Below, one piece after another: positions 29,801-38,764 of a stretch of DNA of 64,000 nt. Each line of letters starts with the position of its first letter. Position 1 is the stretch's first letter. Origin of the DNA: Aurantiochytrium sp. KH105 (lineage: Eukaryota > Sar > Bigyra > Thraustochytrida > Thraustochytriidae); the NCBI GenBank assembly GCA_003116975.1, contig BGKB01000007.1, forward strand, positions 248,001 to 312,000, given 5' to 3'. The notes under the pieces were generated by a model. That model saw only the letters and a program-made list of their open reading frames with translations, was not told where the DNA came from and ran no database searches. Both the position numbers and the translations under genes were made by a program.

Positions 29801-32800
29801 CCGTTCAACACTACATGCAAACGCACGAAGTAGACTCCGAGGCAACGGCTCGCGCAGAGCTTGCCACAGTTTTTCCTTCCACGGGTAGCTGCCAGGTACC
29901 TTTTACTCTGACGATCAAAGCTCTCTCGCCCGTGTTTTACATGAACACGCAAGTGAATTACGGTGACCTTTTTGAGTCAGAGGCACTCAGTGGACTGCAG
30001 CTTGATGGAAGTAGTGATACGGATGCCGATATTTCCTCTTCTTCTACCGGTGGTACTCGTCGTAGGCTCATGAGAGAACGAGAGCCCCGAAGACGCCTCC
30101 GCGAGCTTGCCTCCGCAGTGGATGACGGGTATGTAAATAGCCTCACCACTGAAGAGGAGAATACATGGCCATACCTTTGCAATCTCACGGTTCAAAGCGC
30201 TCTCGCGTCAACAGGAACGCATTTTCAGATCGAAGATGATGGAGGAGCCACCGTCACAACCTGGAATACATCTTCGCAGAGTGGTGTTGATATCCTCATT
30301 CAGCATGGGGATGCTTTTCCGCTCATCTACATTGTCCCTACAACCTGCACGGATTTGCGGGAAAGTGAAATTATCACGACGTGGTCTGTTGATTCAAGTT
30401 GCGATTCAGTCAACGTTGAAAAAGAACTTGAAATTGGCGTCGCAAGCTTGCTCGTACCGCTCACGACCTCTCTCGCAGGGTATGTGCGGTCTAGTAAGTG
30501 CACAGAGGACCCCTCGCACGTGGACTGCATCTTGATCACAGGCGTGACCGTCACGCTTCGCTCATATAGAGCGGGGCTTTGCGCCAATGTAATGCCCGCT
30601 CCCTTGGCTTCTTGCGGATCGTGCGTCAGCTTTCACTATCACCAATGCGTATCGGACCATGAGCAGGCCTGTTGCTACTGGGAGGATAGCGAAGAGGACA
30701 ATGCTGCAGCAATCTCAGCCTGCCTGAACGATGCTGAAGAGTTTGTTCAGACCGAGACGTACACCAATCAAATCCCGGGCCTGTACTTTCTGTCTTGGCC
30801 TGAGCTCTACACGGACTTAACCATTGCATCCTCGCACACGGTTCTTATCCAATTTTCCAAGGAAGGCTACCAGGACGCCGAAGCAATTGTGACGATTCCT
30901 GTAGGAGGCATGCAATTCATCAGCGACGTTTACATGAATGAATCAGGCACCGATGAGTATAAGACAACCCCTAGTCCCACGGTTGCGCCAACCCCTCCAG
31001 GACTTGCATATGAAACAGCAAGCCCCACGGATGCCCCTGTTCCAACACAAACGGTGATACCGACCACCTCGCCGACCCGTTCGGTGACGAGATCACCAAC
31101 CTCATTGCCAAGCTTCTTAGCAACGTCATCACCAACCTCGACGCCGACAGCATCGCCGACCCGATCGCTCTCCGATACGCCGACATTGTCGCCAAGCGCG
31201 ACGCCAACAGTGTCGCCGAATGCACTCGTGACGTCTTCGCCAACCATATCGCCAACATCAGTGCCGACCTCATCGCCGACTGCCATGCCAACGTCGCCAA
31301 CACTATCACCAACCTCATTGCCTACTGAAACGCCTACAAAATCACCGACTGCCGAACCAACATCACCAACGCCAGCGCCAACGCCCAAGGTCAGCATCAC
31401 TCCCACAACCGACCCAGTGGTAACCATTTCTGGATTGTGTCCTCTGACAGACGTAGCCATGGGAGTGCGTCGATTGCAAAACCTCTTTGACAGCGTTTCC
31501 GAGTATGATTACGTTCTCTCGGCCTACCTCGAAGTCGTGACACTGTATACCATGGAAATCGATGCCGTAGTCGATGCTTCGAGCACAACGGAGGAAACAG
31601 CGTGTCAGTTACGATGCGGAACGTCATGCTCAACCACGTGTTCCGCAGAGGCCACAAGTGTCAGCGCAACACAAAGTGCAGTGGGCATCAAGACTTTTGA
31701 GACGATTCGATACGGAGACGACAATGTATTGGCATCTGCCATAGGGACATTTGAGTCTTTTCAGACGGACTTTCTCGATGCAATTGGTGTCGATCCCAGC
31801 GCTCTCTCGCAGGTCACAAAGCAGACAGTCGTGTATGCATCTGGCTCTCCGAACACAGAGAATCAGTACACGACCGAGGTCACGGTGCGAAAGGTATTAG
31901 ACTGGGCACTCAGCGACGGCGCAGCTGAAAATGCGCATGATGCCATCTTCAACGGCACAGATTGCAACACGACAACTCTTCTTGAGGTGTGCGGTGGAAC
32001 AATCTGCAACGAGCGCGGCGTGTGCAACCCGACCACTGGCCTCTGCGAGTGTGACGAAGGCTACCATGGATACCAATGCCAGGATACAACATGGGAGTTT
32101 TCTCGCGACTGCTCATGGGAAAAGGTTTACGATCAATCAAAGTGTATTGCGAGCCAGGACATCGGACGCGAGTCCTTTAACGAAAAGTTTGCAGTCAGTG
32201 GACGCCTACGCTACGACCGATATGGAGAGCCTTATGCGTTCTATGAGAGACTTTCGGATCCATCAGGTTTTGATGCATACAGCACTTTCTTGGAGAAGTT
32301 CGATGCAGACGGTAACCTGCTGCATACTGACTTTACTATACATTCGACAGAGGCGGCTCTTGAGGCAGGGGATGCAACGTGGGAATTCTGCGACTACGGC
32401 ACGAATGGCGTCGGATTTCCAGGTTTCTGTGGGCCTACGTCGTACCGCTCGACATACTGGTGCTCGAGACTTTGCACGGAAAATGATCCGGCGGTCAGCT
32501 TCGTTTCAATGACGACAGACTTTCGACTCTATATTTGTGCCAAGGCCGACAATATCATTGATCCACCATCTCCAAGTAGCACCGGAACCTTGTCAGGTTC
32601 GGTGATGAATGAAGGCGGACTCGCAGTGGCCGCTACCATCAAACTCTTCAAAGGCACTGTCGATTCCGCAAGTGCGCAAGTCGCAACAGCATTTCGCGAA
32701 ATCACGACAACATCTTTTGATACAGGCGTAAGTGCAGAAGATGGGGACGGCACAGTTAACATTGCGGCAACGAGTAGTCTCGAAGTCTCGTCGCTGTGCT

Positions 32801-35763
32801 ATCCAAGCGAGAGCGAAAGCGTTGGAACCTCGAGTCTTGTGACGAGCGATTTCGCTTTCGAGGATCTGCCGCAGGGTATGTACAGCTTGCTCGTGATTCC
32901 GGAGGACAGTCTTGTGTACTCTGAAAAGCTTTTGACAAGTATCTCTTATTCGTCAGAGGATGTTCAAGTGGTGGTCCCATCAGCAAACGTAGGATCGCAA
33001 TTGCACCTTACATTCGAGTATGATCGCGGTGACTACGGTGAGCTTGAACTCGTCGTCAATTTCCAGCTCAGTGATGATGAGGACGCCGATGAATGTTCCA
33101 TTGGGATTTCCGCGCTGGAAGACGGAGCTTGTGCCTGCGGCGACGTACAAGTGGCCTCGATTGCGTCGAACGCGCTAGAGAGTAACGAGGGCCGATTCTC
33201 GCAGTCCATCGTGATCAACACGCTTTACCTCACCGTGTATCGATTTTTTCTGCGCCAGCGCTCTACCTCCTCAACCACGAGCTCGTCAGACCTCACGTAT
33301 CGTACAGACGGCCGATGCGGTGCTAACTTTCCTCTCGATAACGGACGAGCCTCTCAATGCCCCACAGAAGAGATTCTTTGGGATGATGGTACCACTGGCT
33401 TGCGCCCTTGCTGCTCGCAAGGCGGATACTGCGGCTCATCCGAACGTCACTGCTCGTGCCAACTCTGCATGGACTACAGAGTTTTCATGGAGGATGACTG
33501 GGAATCAAAGTACCGAATTGATGGCGCCTGCCGAGATCCTTTACAACCCTTTGACAGCGATGGCACGGTGGCCATTTGTCCTCCTGATGCCGTAACATGG
33601 TGGGACCTGGTAACTGAGGCACGCCCCTGCTGCAACGCTGACTTTCAATGTGGTAATAGTGTTGCCGATTGCACGTGCTCCACGTGCGTGGACTACCGCG
33701 CCTTTCCGAGTTCAAGCTCAAATGCAACAACGAACACGACAGAATCCAGCGCCAGCCTAGTTGACTTGTTGCAAGATTCGAATGCGGTGGTCAAGATCGT
33801 CACAGTTGAAGGAGCAGAGACGACGATTTCATTGCCCGCGGCTGTTGAAATTAATTTCGAGGTCGGAGAGAATGGGGACTACGATGACGCAAGCTTTGTT
33901 CGTCTCTTTTGCATTGATGCGCAGAGCGAGAGCCCTTCGATACATGAGTACGGTGCCCCCCGTTACTTTGCTTTTGAAAGCGAGATGATGGCGCTGGACA
34001 TCGGCCAGTGCCCGGGCAACTCAACGTGTGAGTTTATTGCCGTTTCTGGGATTCAGGCAAACGACGAGCTCAATGGAATTTTCCGTCGTCGTTACGATGT
34101 GAATGCAGAAACGTACAAGGCATTCCCAGGTTATGACGTGAGTGAGGCGTGCTCCACATTTGCGAGCACCATCACGGATAGCGGCACGAGCCCTGACGAC
34201 TGCTATTCGACGTGCGACGCTAGTGATGCTTGCGATGGCTTCGTGTATCGCCCCATCGATGAATCTGACTCCTCGAAAGGCTTTTCGTGTCGCTACGTGA
34301 ATAACATTACACGCTGTGGCGGCAAGTTTTCGAGCATTGACATCGCCAAAGTTACTTACATGAAAACGTACGGGGAGCGCCTAGTGCCGACCAAATGGTA
34401 CACGCACGTTGACACACTCTTTTCGAGCGATGGCCAAATCCACTTGTACAGAGACGAGCCGTCAGCTCTCCTTGGCGGCATGTACACATGGTTTTTCGAC
34501 TCGAACCTCAACCCAGACGATGGCTACTTGGCTTTCGGTGTGGATGCCATTGGCTCGGGAACACCGGATGGAGTGGTGCAGTGGTTGGTGTACTCAACGG
34601 CTTGGACATATCCAATCTTCTTGGCGGAAAGCCCACTGACGACGCTCATTACCACCATGACAGATTCGTGCGACCTTTCTTATCCGTCCCTCGTCAAGAA
34701 CTTTTCGTCGCTGGCGTGCAGCTGCTCTGGCACTGGTCTAGCAAGCGCATATATTTGCTCTGACGAGATGGCTTGTGGCACGGGCCAGAATGATGACGAC
34801 TGCCGCGCGGATCCGGATGCGCTACTTGATGAGGGAAGGTACCCATACGAGCTTCAGACACATTATCAGTGCGGTCTCGGTGTGGACCGAAGCGAGATGG
34901 CATATATCAATTTTGCTGCGGAGAACTGCGACAAGAATACCGCGCCTAAAAATGGCGCATGTCGCATTCACAACGGCCCCGTCTCTCAGTGCAAGCGAAT
35001 TTGCGACAAGCATCCCGGCAAGTGCGCAGGCTTTGATTACGAGCGCACCGACGAGTTTGTCGGTGGCTACAATGCGTACATTGCTGAAGAGGTGGACACA
35101 GGGCGTTGCCACTTTCGGACATCGTCAGGCATGTATTTTGCCGGCTTTAACACCATGCATGACTGCTACATTCGCCAGGCTCGCCCTGACGATGGCGCCG
35201 TCTGCAAGCCAACAAAGTTTCCCTCCGATGAACCTGGCACGGACTTTGGGTGTCCTCCTGGATTCACGTATTGCGGAGAAGGGCGCTACGAACCAACGCA
35301 GTACACTTCGTGCGCCACCGAGGATGCCACGGAGTCTTGCTCGACATTTCAGATTCGTTTTGCGGGAACAAATTACTGTCTCACACGCACGCGATGGTCG
35401 ATTCGCGCCTTGCAATGCGACCCAGAGGACTCGCATCAAGCATGGACGCTCACAGCGGAGGGCTATCTCGTGGGCCAAGGCGTGCGTTCGCAGACCGAAG
35501 TGTTCTCAAACTACTATTACACGATGGGCGTAAATCTCTCGAATTCGACATCGACAGCCTTTGTCATGGATCCCACGTCGCAAAACTTTGCAGAAAACTT
35601 TGAACCGATCAAATTTCGAGCAAATGAGGCAAATGAGCTTCATGGGGCTCTTGACAGCGATGGCACGCGGCTTTGTTTCAATGCGGACCCAGTTCTTGGA
35701 CTTGAAGCGGGCGTTCACATTTATGTGCTGACTAGCATCTGTGCGGCATTCGAGATGTTTTAG
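26872..35763 (+). CDS. Nine-TM receptor-like surface protein with giant modular ectodomain
   Basis: The protein has 2,963 residues from ATG 26872, the first ATG after the stop at 26740. A cytosolic tail of about 160 residues is followed by nine hydrophobic segments (near 164, 191, 234, 287, 323, 365, 392, 523 and 569), with a Cys-containing loop before the eighth. An odd number puts the large C-terminal part outside. The ectodomain starts with six Cys-rich repeats of the form C-S-N-G-x-x-D-G-D-E-T-D-V-D-C-G-G (about 629-957). Then come a Pro/Thr/Ser stalk of SPT repeats (about 1364-1517), one EGF-like module (CNERGVCNPTTGLCECDEGY), two hevein-like chitin-binding modules (about 2145-2277, e.g. 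PCCSQGGYCG), two PAN/apple-like modules (about 2413-2500 and 2667-2767) and a possibly ricin-like end. Glycan or cell-wall sensing or adhesion is inferred from the modules. I know no named family with this layout. Confidence 0.88.
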   Translation: MPEASGSLRESSLTEEEVLAGNDSGTDDEHDDGTIPGNESNRAPRVQFDARTRGSLTEAAAGASRKPPDAVAPSILDNDNDSHNPKVKAKKVVQGRWIRKVKGVRVAPAPHGAKVPVVQGHKSTPATGLSIYQIQRMKRHFGEEGTLHTEARKHIIERWTHTHLVLKLAIIAVLAVVLLFLGAYAEPLVSGRLVWVSGALLLFSTLIGIRGAMVVVRDIQRDDDGLETPGQRMLQVYFHIALAFVVLFLPFAIGLLRDPIGYEGDVLATLFEAGDALLWEEAKRLLFAAGFIGLIVALVILTSLQSVVKIVTFYEITQSFLETFSLTLIAFGILLIYLLLSLFKEAQFLSSNEAETLVGIMDSRIILATICTVFVVGMSIIGFFAAWFESRRLLLFHAVGMAFLGVMIFTFGILILSLDWPAYIEGRCYQVVKTMSADWWTSALQCTKYGGTSIGALVEAFDDTTSTWVYLINGVGSAARCADSSQYAQAWEYAPITMANRTVDLVGCVNLACCSTLSSILSSMTFTIAFAFTLLLVGIFVVVFGDLWLRRETNKDTNNIKYFSRTRAFWILTMSTFLTLLAIIILTVLLKGDLGRATEDLVLAEDIQQFVNKTSLLVPTGDEISPHSCSNQVRDGAETDIDCGGIEGQGGCSSEQRCRARQKCLEDSDCLTDLICDSTYQVCVLPPSNVTCSNGKRDVLETDVDCGGPSCPGCGNGQTCSSNADCYFLHCESGVCISCSDGIKNGDEADVDCGAQHCVQEASLDAWAEDAGQPTSSETFDNSQYRGPNGLCLSGARCSKGAQCEGGLCIEGSCASCSNGLLDGDETDVDCGGSYCQARCSAGAICSADSDCVSGTLCDAATSTCVWEANLTCAQDGVQNNDETDVDCGGEHNSCERCGESMQCSQNNDCASGICHVVNGTGYCASCSNGIQDGDEAGVDCGGSMCASRCSVDDPCTSTSDCATGLFCWNEVNVDAAVQHYMQTHEVDSEATARAELATVFPSTGSCQVPFTLTIKALSPVFYMNTQVNYGDLFESEALSGLQLDGSSDTDADISSSSTGGTRRRLMREREPRRRLRELASAVDDGYVNSLTTEEENTWPYLCNLTVQSALASTGTHFQIEDDGGATVTTWNTSSQSGVDILIQHGDAFPLIYIVPTTCTDLRESEIITTWSVDSSCDSVNVEKELEIGVASLLVPLTTSLAGYVRSSKCTEDPSHVDCILITGVTVTLRSYRAGLCANVMPAPLASCGSCVSFHYHQCVSDHEQACCYWEDSEEDNAAAISACLNDAEEFVQTETYTNQIPGLYFLSWPELYTDLTIASSHTVLIQFSKEGYQDAEAIVTIPVGGMQFISDVYMNESGTDEYKTTPSPTVAPTPPGLAYETASPTDAPVPTQTVIPTTSPTRSVTRSPTSLPSFLATSSPTSTPTASPTRSLSDTPTLSPSATPTVSPNALVTSSPTISPTSVPTSSPTAMPTSPTLSPTSLPTETPTKSPTAEPTSPTPAPTPKVSITPTTDPVVTISGLCPLTDVAMGVRRLQNLFDSVSEYDYVLSAYLEVVTLYTMEIDAVVDASSTTEETACQLRCGTSCSTTCSAEATSVSATQSAVGIKTFETIRYGDDNVLASAIGTFESFQTDFLDAIGVDPSALSQVTKQTVVYASGSPNTENQYTTEVTVRKVLDWALSDGAAENAHDAIFNGTDCNTTTLLEVCGGTICNERGVCNPTTGLCECDEGYHGYQCQDTTWEFSRDCSWEKVYDQSKCIASQDIGRESFNEKFAVSGRLRYDRYGEPYAFYERLSDPSGFDAYSTFLEKFDADGNLLHTDFTIHSTEAALEAGDATWEFCDYGTNGVGFPGFCGPTSYRSTYWCSRLCTENDPAVSFVSMTTDFRLYICAKADNIIDPPSPSSTGTLSGSVMNEGGLAVAATIKLFKGTVDSASAQVATAFREITTTSFDTGVSAEDGDGTVNIAATSSLEVSSLCYPSESESVGTSSLVTSDFAFEDLPQGMYSLLVIPEDSLVYSEKLLTSISYSSEDVQVVVPSANVGSQLHLTFEYDRGDYGELELVVNFQLSDDEDADECSIGISALEDGACACGDVQVASIASNALESNEGRFSQSIVINTLYLTVYRFFLRQRSTSSTTSSSDLTYRTDGRCGANFPLDNGRASQCPTEEILWDDGTTGLRPCCSQGGYCGSSERHCSCQLCMDYRVFMEDDWESKYRIDGACRDPLQPFDSDGTVAICPPDAVTWWDLVTEARPCCNADFQCGNSVADCTCSTCVDYRAFPSSSSNATTNTTESSASLVDLLQDSNAVVKIVTVEGAETTISLPAAVEINFEVGENGDYDDASFVRLFCIDAQSESPSIHEYGAPRYFAFESEMMALDIGQCPGNSTCEFIAVSGIQANDELNGIFRRRYDVNAETYKAFPGYDVSEACSTFASTITDSGTSPDDCYSTCDASDACDGFVYRPIDESDSSKGFSCRYVNNITRCGGKFSSIDIAKVTYMKTYGERLVPTKWYTHVDTLFSSDGQIHLYRDEPSALLGGMYTWFFDSNLNPDDGYLAFGVDAIGSGTPDGVVQWLVYSTAWTYPIFLAESPLTTLITTMTDSCDLSYPSLVKNFSSLACSCSGTGLASAYICSDEMACGTGQNDDDCRADPDALLDEGRYPYELQTHYQCGLGVDRSEMAYINFAAENCDKNTAPKNGACRIHNGPVSQCKRICDKHPGKCAGFDYERTDEFVGGYNAYIAEEVDTGRCHFRTSSGMYFAGFNTMHDCYIRQARPDDGAVCKPTKFPSDEPGTDFGCPPGFTYCGEGRYEPTQYTSCATEDATESCSTFQIRFAGTNYCLTRTRWSIRALQCDPEDSHQAWTLTAEGYLVGQGVRSQTEVFSNYYYTMGVNLSNSTSTAFVMDPTSQNFAENFEPIKFRANEANELHGALDSDGTRLCFNADPVLGLEAGVHIYVLTSICAAFEMF

Positions 35764-35909
35764 AACAATAATTTTGACAAGGTGTACATGTCTATACCTC
35801 GGCCCAAAATGCAGATCTCGGCTCAGCATAATTCACTTTTAGCAATACATGTTTTCTTTACGTTTATTTCTGAGATAGGGTACGACGCCATGGATTTTGG
35901 ATAGTTTAG

Positions 35910-37880
35910 TCACACTGTCTCATCGTTGCCATCCTCTATTCGCGGCGACGGGTTCTGAGCATGTGCCGCGGCTCTCAATTTGGAAACCCATGTAACGGTT
36001 TGCGCACGACTCGTCGTGACGAACCAAACGCGGGAAGCCCCACGAAGATGATTGTGAAGTCTGCGACGCTTGCCGACGGGCTCGATTACCATGCCTTGGG
36101 CAGTCGCATTTGTAGCCTCAATGGCAAACTCGGGACTGTCAAAAGTCCCCGAAAAGGCGGCCGAAAATGTCTTGCATTGCGCTGCGCGAATGACGTACAG
36201 AGGCTTCAAGTCTCCGTACGACTCGTACAAGTAGAGCTTGCCGTTAATAAGAATGCTCCAGTAGCACTCCCACGCGTTTGCGCGATTGTCTTCTGAGACG
36301 TCCAGCTCGGCGGCGGACACTTCTGGCCGAGGATTGGCCAATGTGGAGGGACCATTGTCGGAGGATTGAAGGATTGCGGGTCCTGGTTGCACCTGATTAC
36401 CCGATGGGTTGATCCACGAGACCCACTTGTGAAAAAATGACCAAAGTCTTTCGAATCTGCCAATGCGCGCAATCTTCGCCATGCTGCGCGCAGTCCGTGG
36501 CGAGACGAGACGTGGGGAAAAGCGTGGTGATCTTGCGCTCGATGACTCCTCCCCGACACGAGACGCCCAAAGCCAACCTGCGTGCGTGTGCGGCGACGAC
36601 CTTGTTTGGACACAGAGTACAACAGAGGGTTCCTTCTCGCTGGTAATATGGTTGGCGAGACCCTTCTTGTTGCATATCACTCGAAACTCTTTGGTTTGCA
36701 GGCCAGCTGCAGAATGGCGAAAATGTGCGAGATCAACGAGCTTCACTTCAAACAGCACGCCTCCTGGACGCGGATCAAACAGGCTCACACTCATGACGCA
36801 GTCATTGTCCATTCCAGGAATTAAAAGAGACCTTCCTATGCGAAAGGAGCTGTCAATCGATCTCACCCCGGTCTCGTAGCTAAAGATGATCTCTGAAGTC
36901 TTGAGGTTCCATATTGACATTTTGCAGTAAAGAAATTCCTCCGGTCTGGCCATATCCCAGTCGCGCACCTTCATTCGTAGCTCTATTACATGGAGACTCG
37001 CTTTTGTTCGCCTGAGAAATATTCGCGTCTTGTGCCCTTTCCAAAGACTTTGCAGCTTACGACATGCCTCCGATTGCTTTTGGAGGAGCAGGCCCTCATG
37101 TGTGGTGCTTCGAGAAGACGAAGATGATTTCCGCCCCGACCTTTCCGAGTGTGTTGGCTTATATTGCGATTGACCCGTCAGTGGCACCATGAGGTCTTTT
37201 CCTGAGCTCGACGCATCCTCTGGTGACGTAAACTCGAATTCTTCGGGAATATTACTCATTGAGGCTCCATTCTTACCCAGAGCGGCAAGCTCGATTGGAG
37301 GTATGCTTACATCGCCTATCGTATCTGTTGGCGACTTGGCAGTCCACGGTGACCATGGCGACTGCGGCTCCGAGGCCGAGGCTGGTGTTTGGCCCATTTC
37401 ACTATGTGACTCGGGCATCTCCTTATCTTCGCCCAAGTTGTTGGCTCGACTTGAGATCGACGAAGCTCCCCCTTCTTTCCCGCCATCATCTGAGGTGCTG
37501 GCACGATTTGAGACTGGTGTAGCATCCTTTCCGCCATAATCATGGGGCGTCTTTAATATGTCAACGGGGTACGCATTTGTGGTGTCAGTTTCTCTTTCTG
37601 GCGGGTTGTCGCTCGAAGATGCCCTCTTTAAAGCAGCGCGGTCGACTTCCCTCGTATGATGTTGCGTTGCCGATTTCTGCGAAACGTTCGAATGGGTCGA
37701 GGACGTCTCCACAGAGAGGCCGAGGCTCTTGGCAGCGAGGTCTTCGAGTCCGTCTGCATGTTGTTGAGAGGCTACGAGTTCATTGCGAATCGATGTGTGA
37801 AGGGCGTTGTCGATGGCTTCGTCTTCCTTCTTGAGTGCTGCGGACGTCTTGGCGTAGACGTCATCGATGTCCGCGTCCAT
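35910..37880 (-). CDS. IQ-motif and PH-domain protein
   Basis: The gene encodes 656 residues from ATG 37880 (MDADIDDVYAKTSAALKKED). The frame is open further upstream, but only non-ATG codons lie there, so an upstream exon cannot be excluded. Residues 1-265 are Ser/Thr/Asp-rich and disordered. An IQ-like motif (LQSLWKGHKTRIFLRR, about 272-290) suggests calmodulin-type light-chain binding. Residues about 295-430 are beta-rich and could be a C2-like domain; this is weak. The C terminus is a PH domain (about 535-645): ECYWSILINGKLYLYESYG as its first strands, and the closing helix with the invariant Trp in TVTWVSKLRAAA. PH domains bind phosphoinositides or proteins, so a membrane-linked role is inferred. 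It converges on the receptor gene with 146 bp between the stops. Confidence 0.82.
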   Translation of the reverse strand: MDADIDDVYAKTSAALKKEDEAIDNALHTSIRNELVASQQHADGLEDLAAKSLGLSVETSSTHSNVSQKSATQHHTREVDRAALKRASSSDNPPERETDTTNAYPVDILKTPHDYGGKDATPVSNRASTSDDGGKEGGASSISSRANNLGEDKEMPESHSEMGQTPASASEPQSPWSPWTAKSPTDTIGDVSIPPIELAALGKNGASMSNIPEEFEFTSPEDASSSGKDLMVPLTGQSQYKPTHSERSGRKSSSSSRSTTHEGLLLQKQSEACRKLQSLWKGHKTRIFLRRTKASLHVIELRMKVRDWDMARPEEFLYCKMSIWNLKTSEIIFSYETGVRSIDSSFRIGRSLLIPGMDNDCVMSVSLFDPRPGGVLFEVKLVDLAHFRHSAAGLQTKEFRVICNKKGLANHITSEKEPSVVLCVQTRSSPHTHAGWLWASRVGEESSSARSPRFSPRLVSPRTARSMAKIARIGRFERLWSFFHKWVSWINPSGNQVQPGPAILQSSDNGPSTLANPRPEVSAAELDVSEDNRANAWECYWSILINGKLYLYESYGDLKPLYVIRAAQCKTFSAAFSGTFDSPEFAIEATNATAQGMVIEPVGKRRRLHNHLRGASRVWFVTTSRAQTVTWVSKLRAAAHAQNPSPRIEDGNDETV

Positions 37881-38223
37881 CCTCTTTGAGATGATCAAGT
37901 CTTTGTTTCTCTGCTTCGACGTAATCGCAGTCGCCTTTGCCCAGCGCTGGGCGAAGGCGAATTGCTGCCAATGGTCCTGGACGCCGCGAGCTCTCAGGCT
38001 CGCGTCGGCCGACTTGCTGAGGAAGGTCTGCCTGCGCGCCGCGGCGCAGTTCGGCGAGGGAATACGATGCGGCCGCAAAGCAGACTATTGGGCGACCTCA
38101 GCAAGTGTCCGCTTCTTCAACCTGTCTCGCACACAAAGCTATAGCTAAGGGAGGGAGGAAATAGGGGAAGAAGAAGAGGGGCTCGGATTTTCTATACAAG
38201 TCAAATCGTCGCACAGATCTGAG

Positions 38224-38273
<50 letters not shown>

Positions 38274-38764
38274 GATACATATACACACATTCACACACAA
38301 AAAGCCTCGGTCGTCCTTCTTTCATGACGGGACCTCTTTGACGGCCAATGCCCTCTTTTCCTCCCCTGTGTAAGCAAGGAGAGGGACCATCCATCCATCC
38401 ATCTATTTCTCTAGTGCAACATGGTATATCCGTTGAGATGAAAGGTGTGTACTATGGTCATCGCTGGACTCCCAGCTTAGATTGCACATTGAGCAACTTG
38501 GTAAAAATAGAGTGGCGCGGAGCTCTGAGTAGACGAGAGAGAGAGAGACACACGTAGATCGGCCTTGTCATTCATGGTGATCTGTCCGGCCGCTTCTGTC
38601 TTGCGCCTTCACTCCATCCGAGTCAAAATACGAACGTTGAAGACCTCTCACTCTGTGCACTGCACTTAGAGCGCCGCGGGACAGCGTTGCTCGCGTGAGT
38701 CCCCAGCACGGCAAGCACCGCACGTAAGAGGCGATTGAGCGAGCTTGGAAGGCTGCGACGGACG
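37881..38764. promoter_or_regulatory. Divergent spacer with (CT)n tract
   Basis: This 884-bp spacer lies between opposite start codons. It holds a 39-bp CT array (38233-38271), an ATCC run near 38387-38402 and a GAGA stretch near 38534-38549. No ORF is convincing. Both flanking promoters are expected here. Confidence 0.5.
38233..38271. repeat. (CT)n microsatellite, 39 bp
   Basis: A perfect CT dinucleotide run in the divergent spacer. CT/GA tracts are frequent promoter elements in eukaryotes, but a role here is unproven. Confidence 0.95.
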
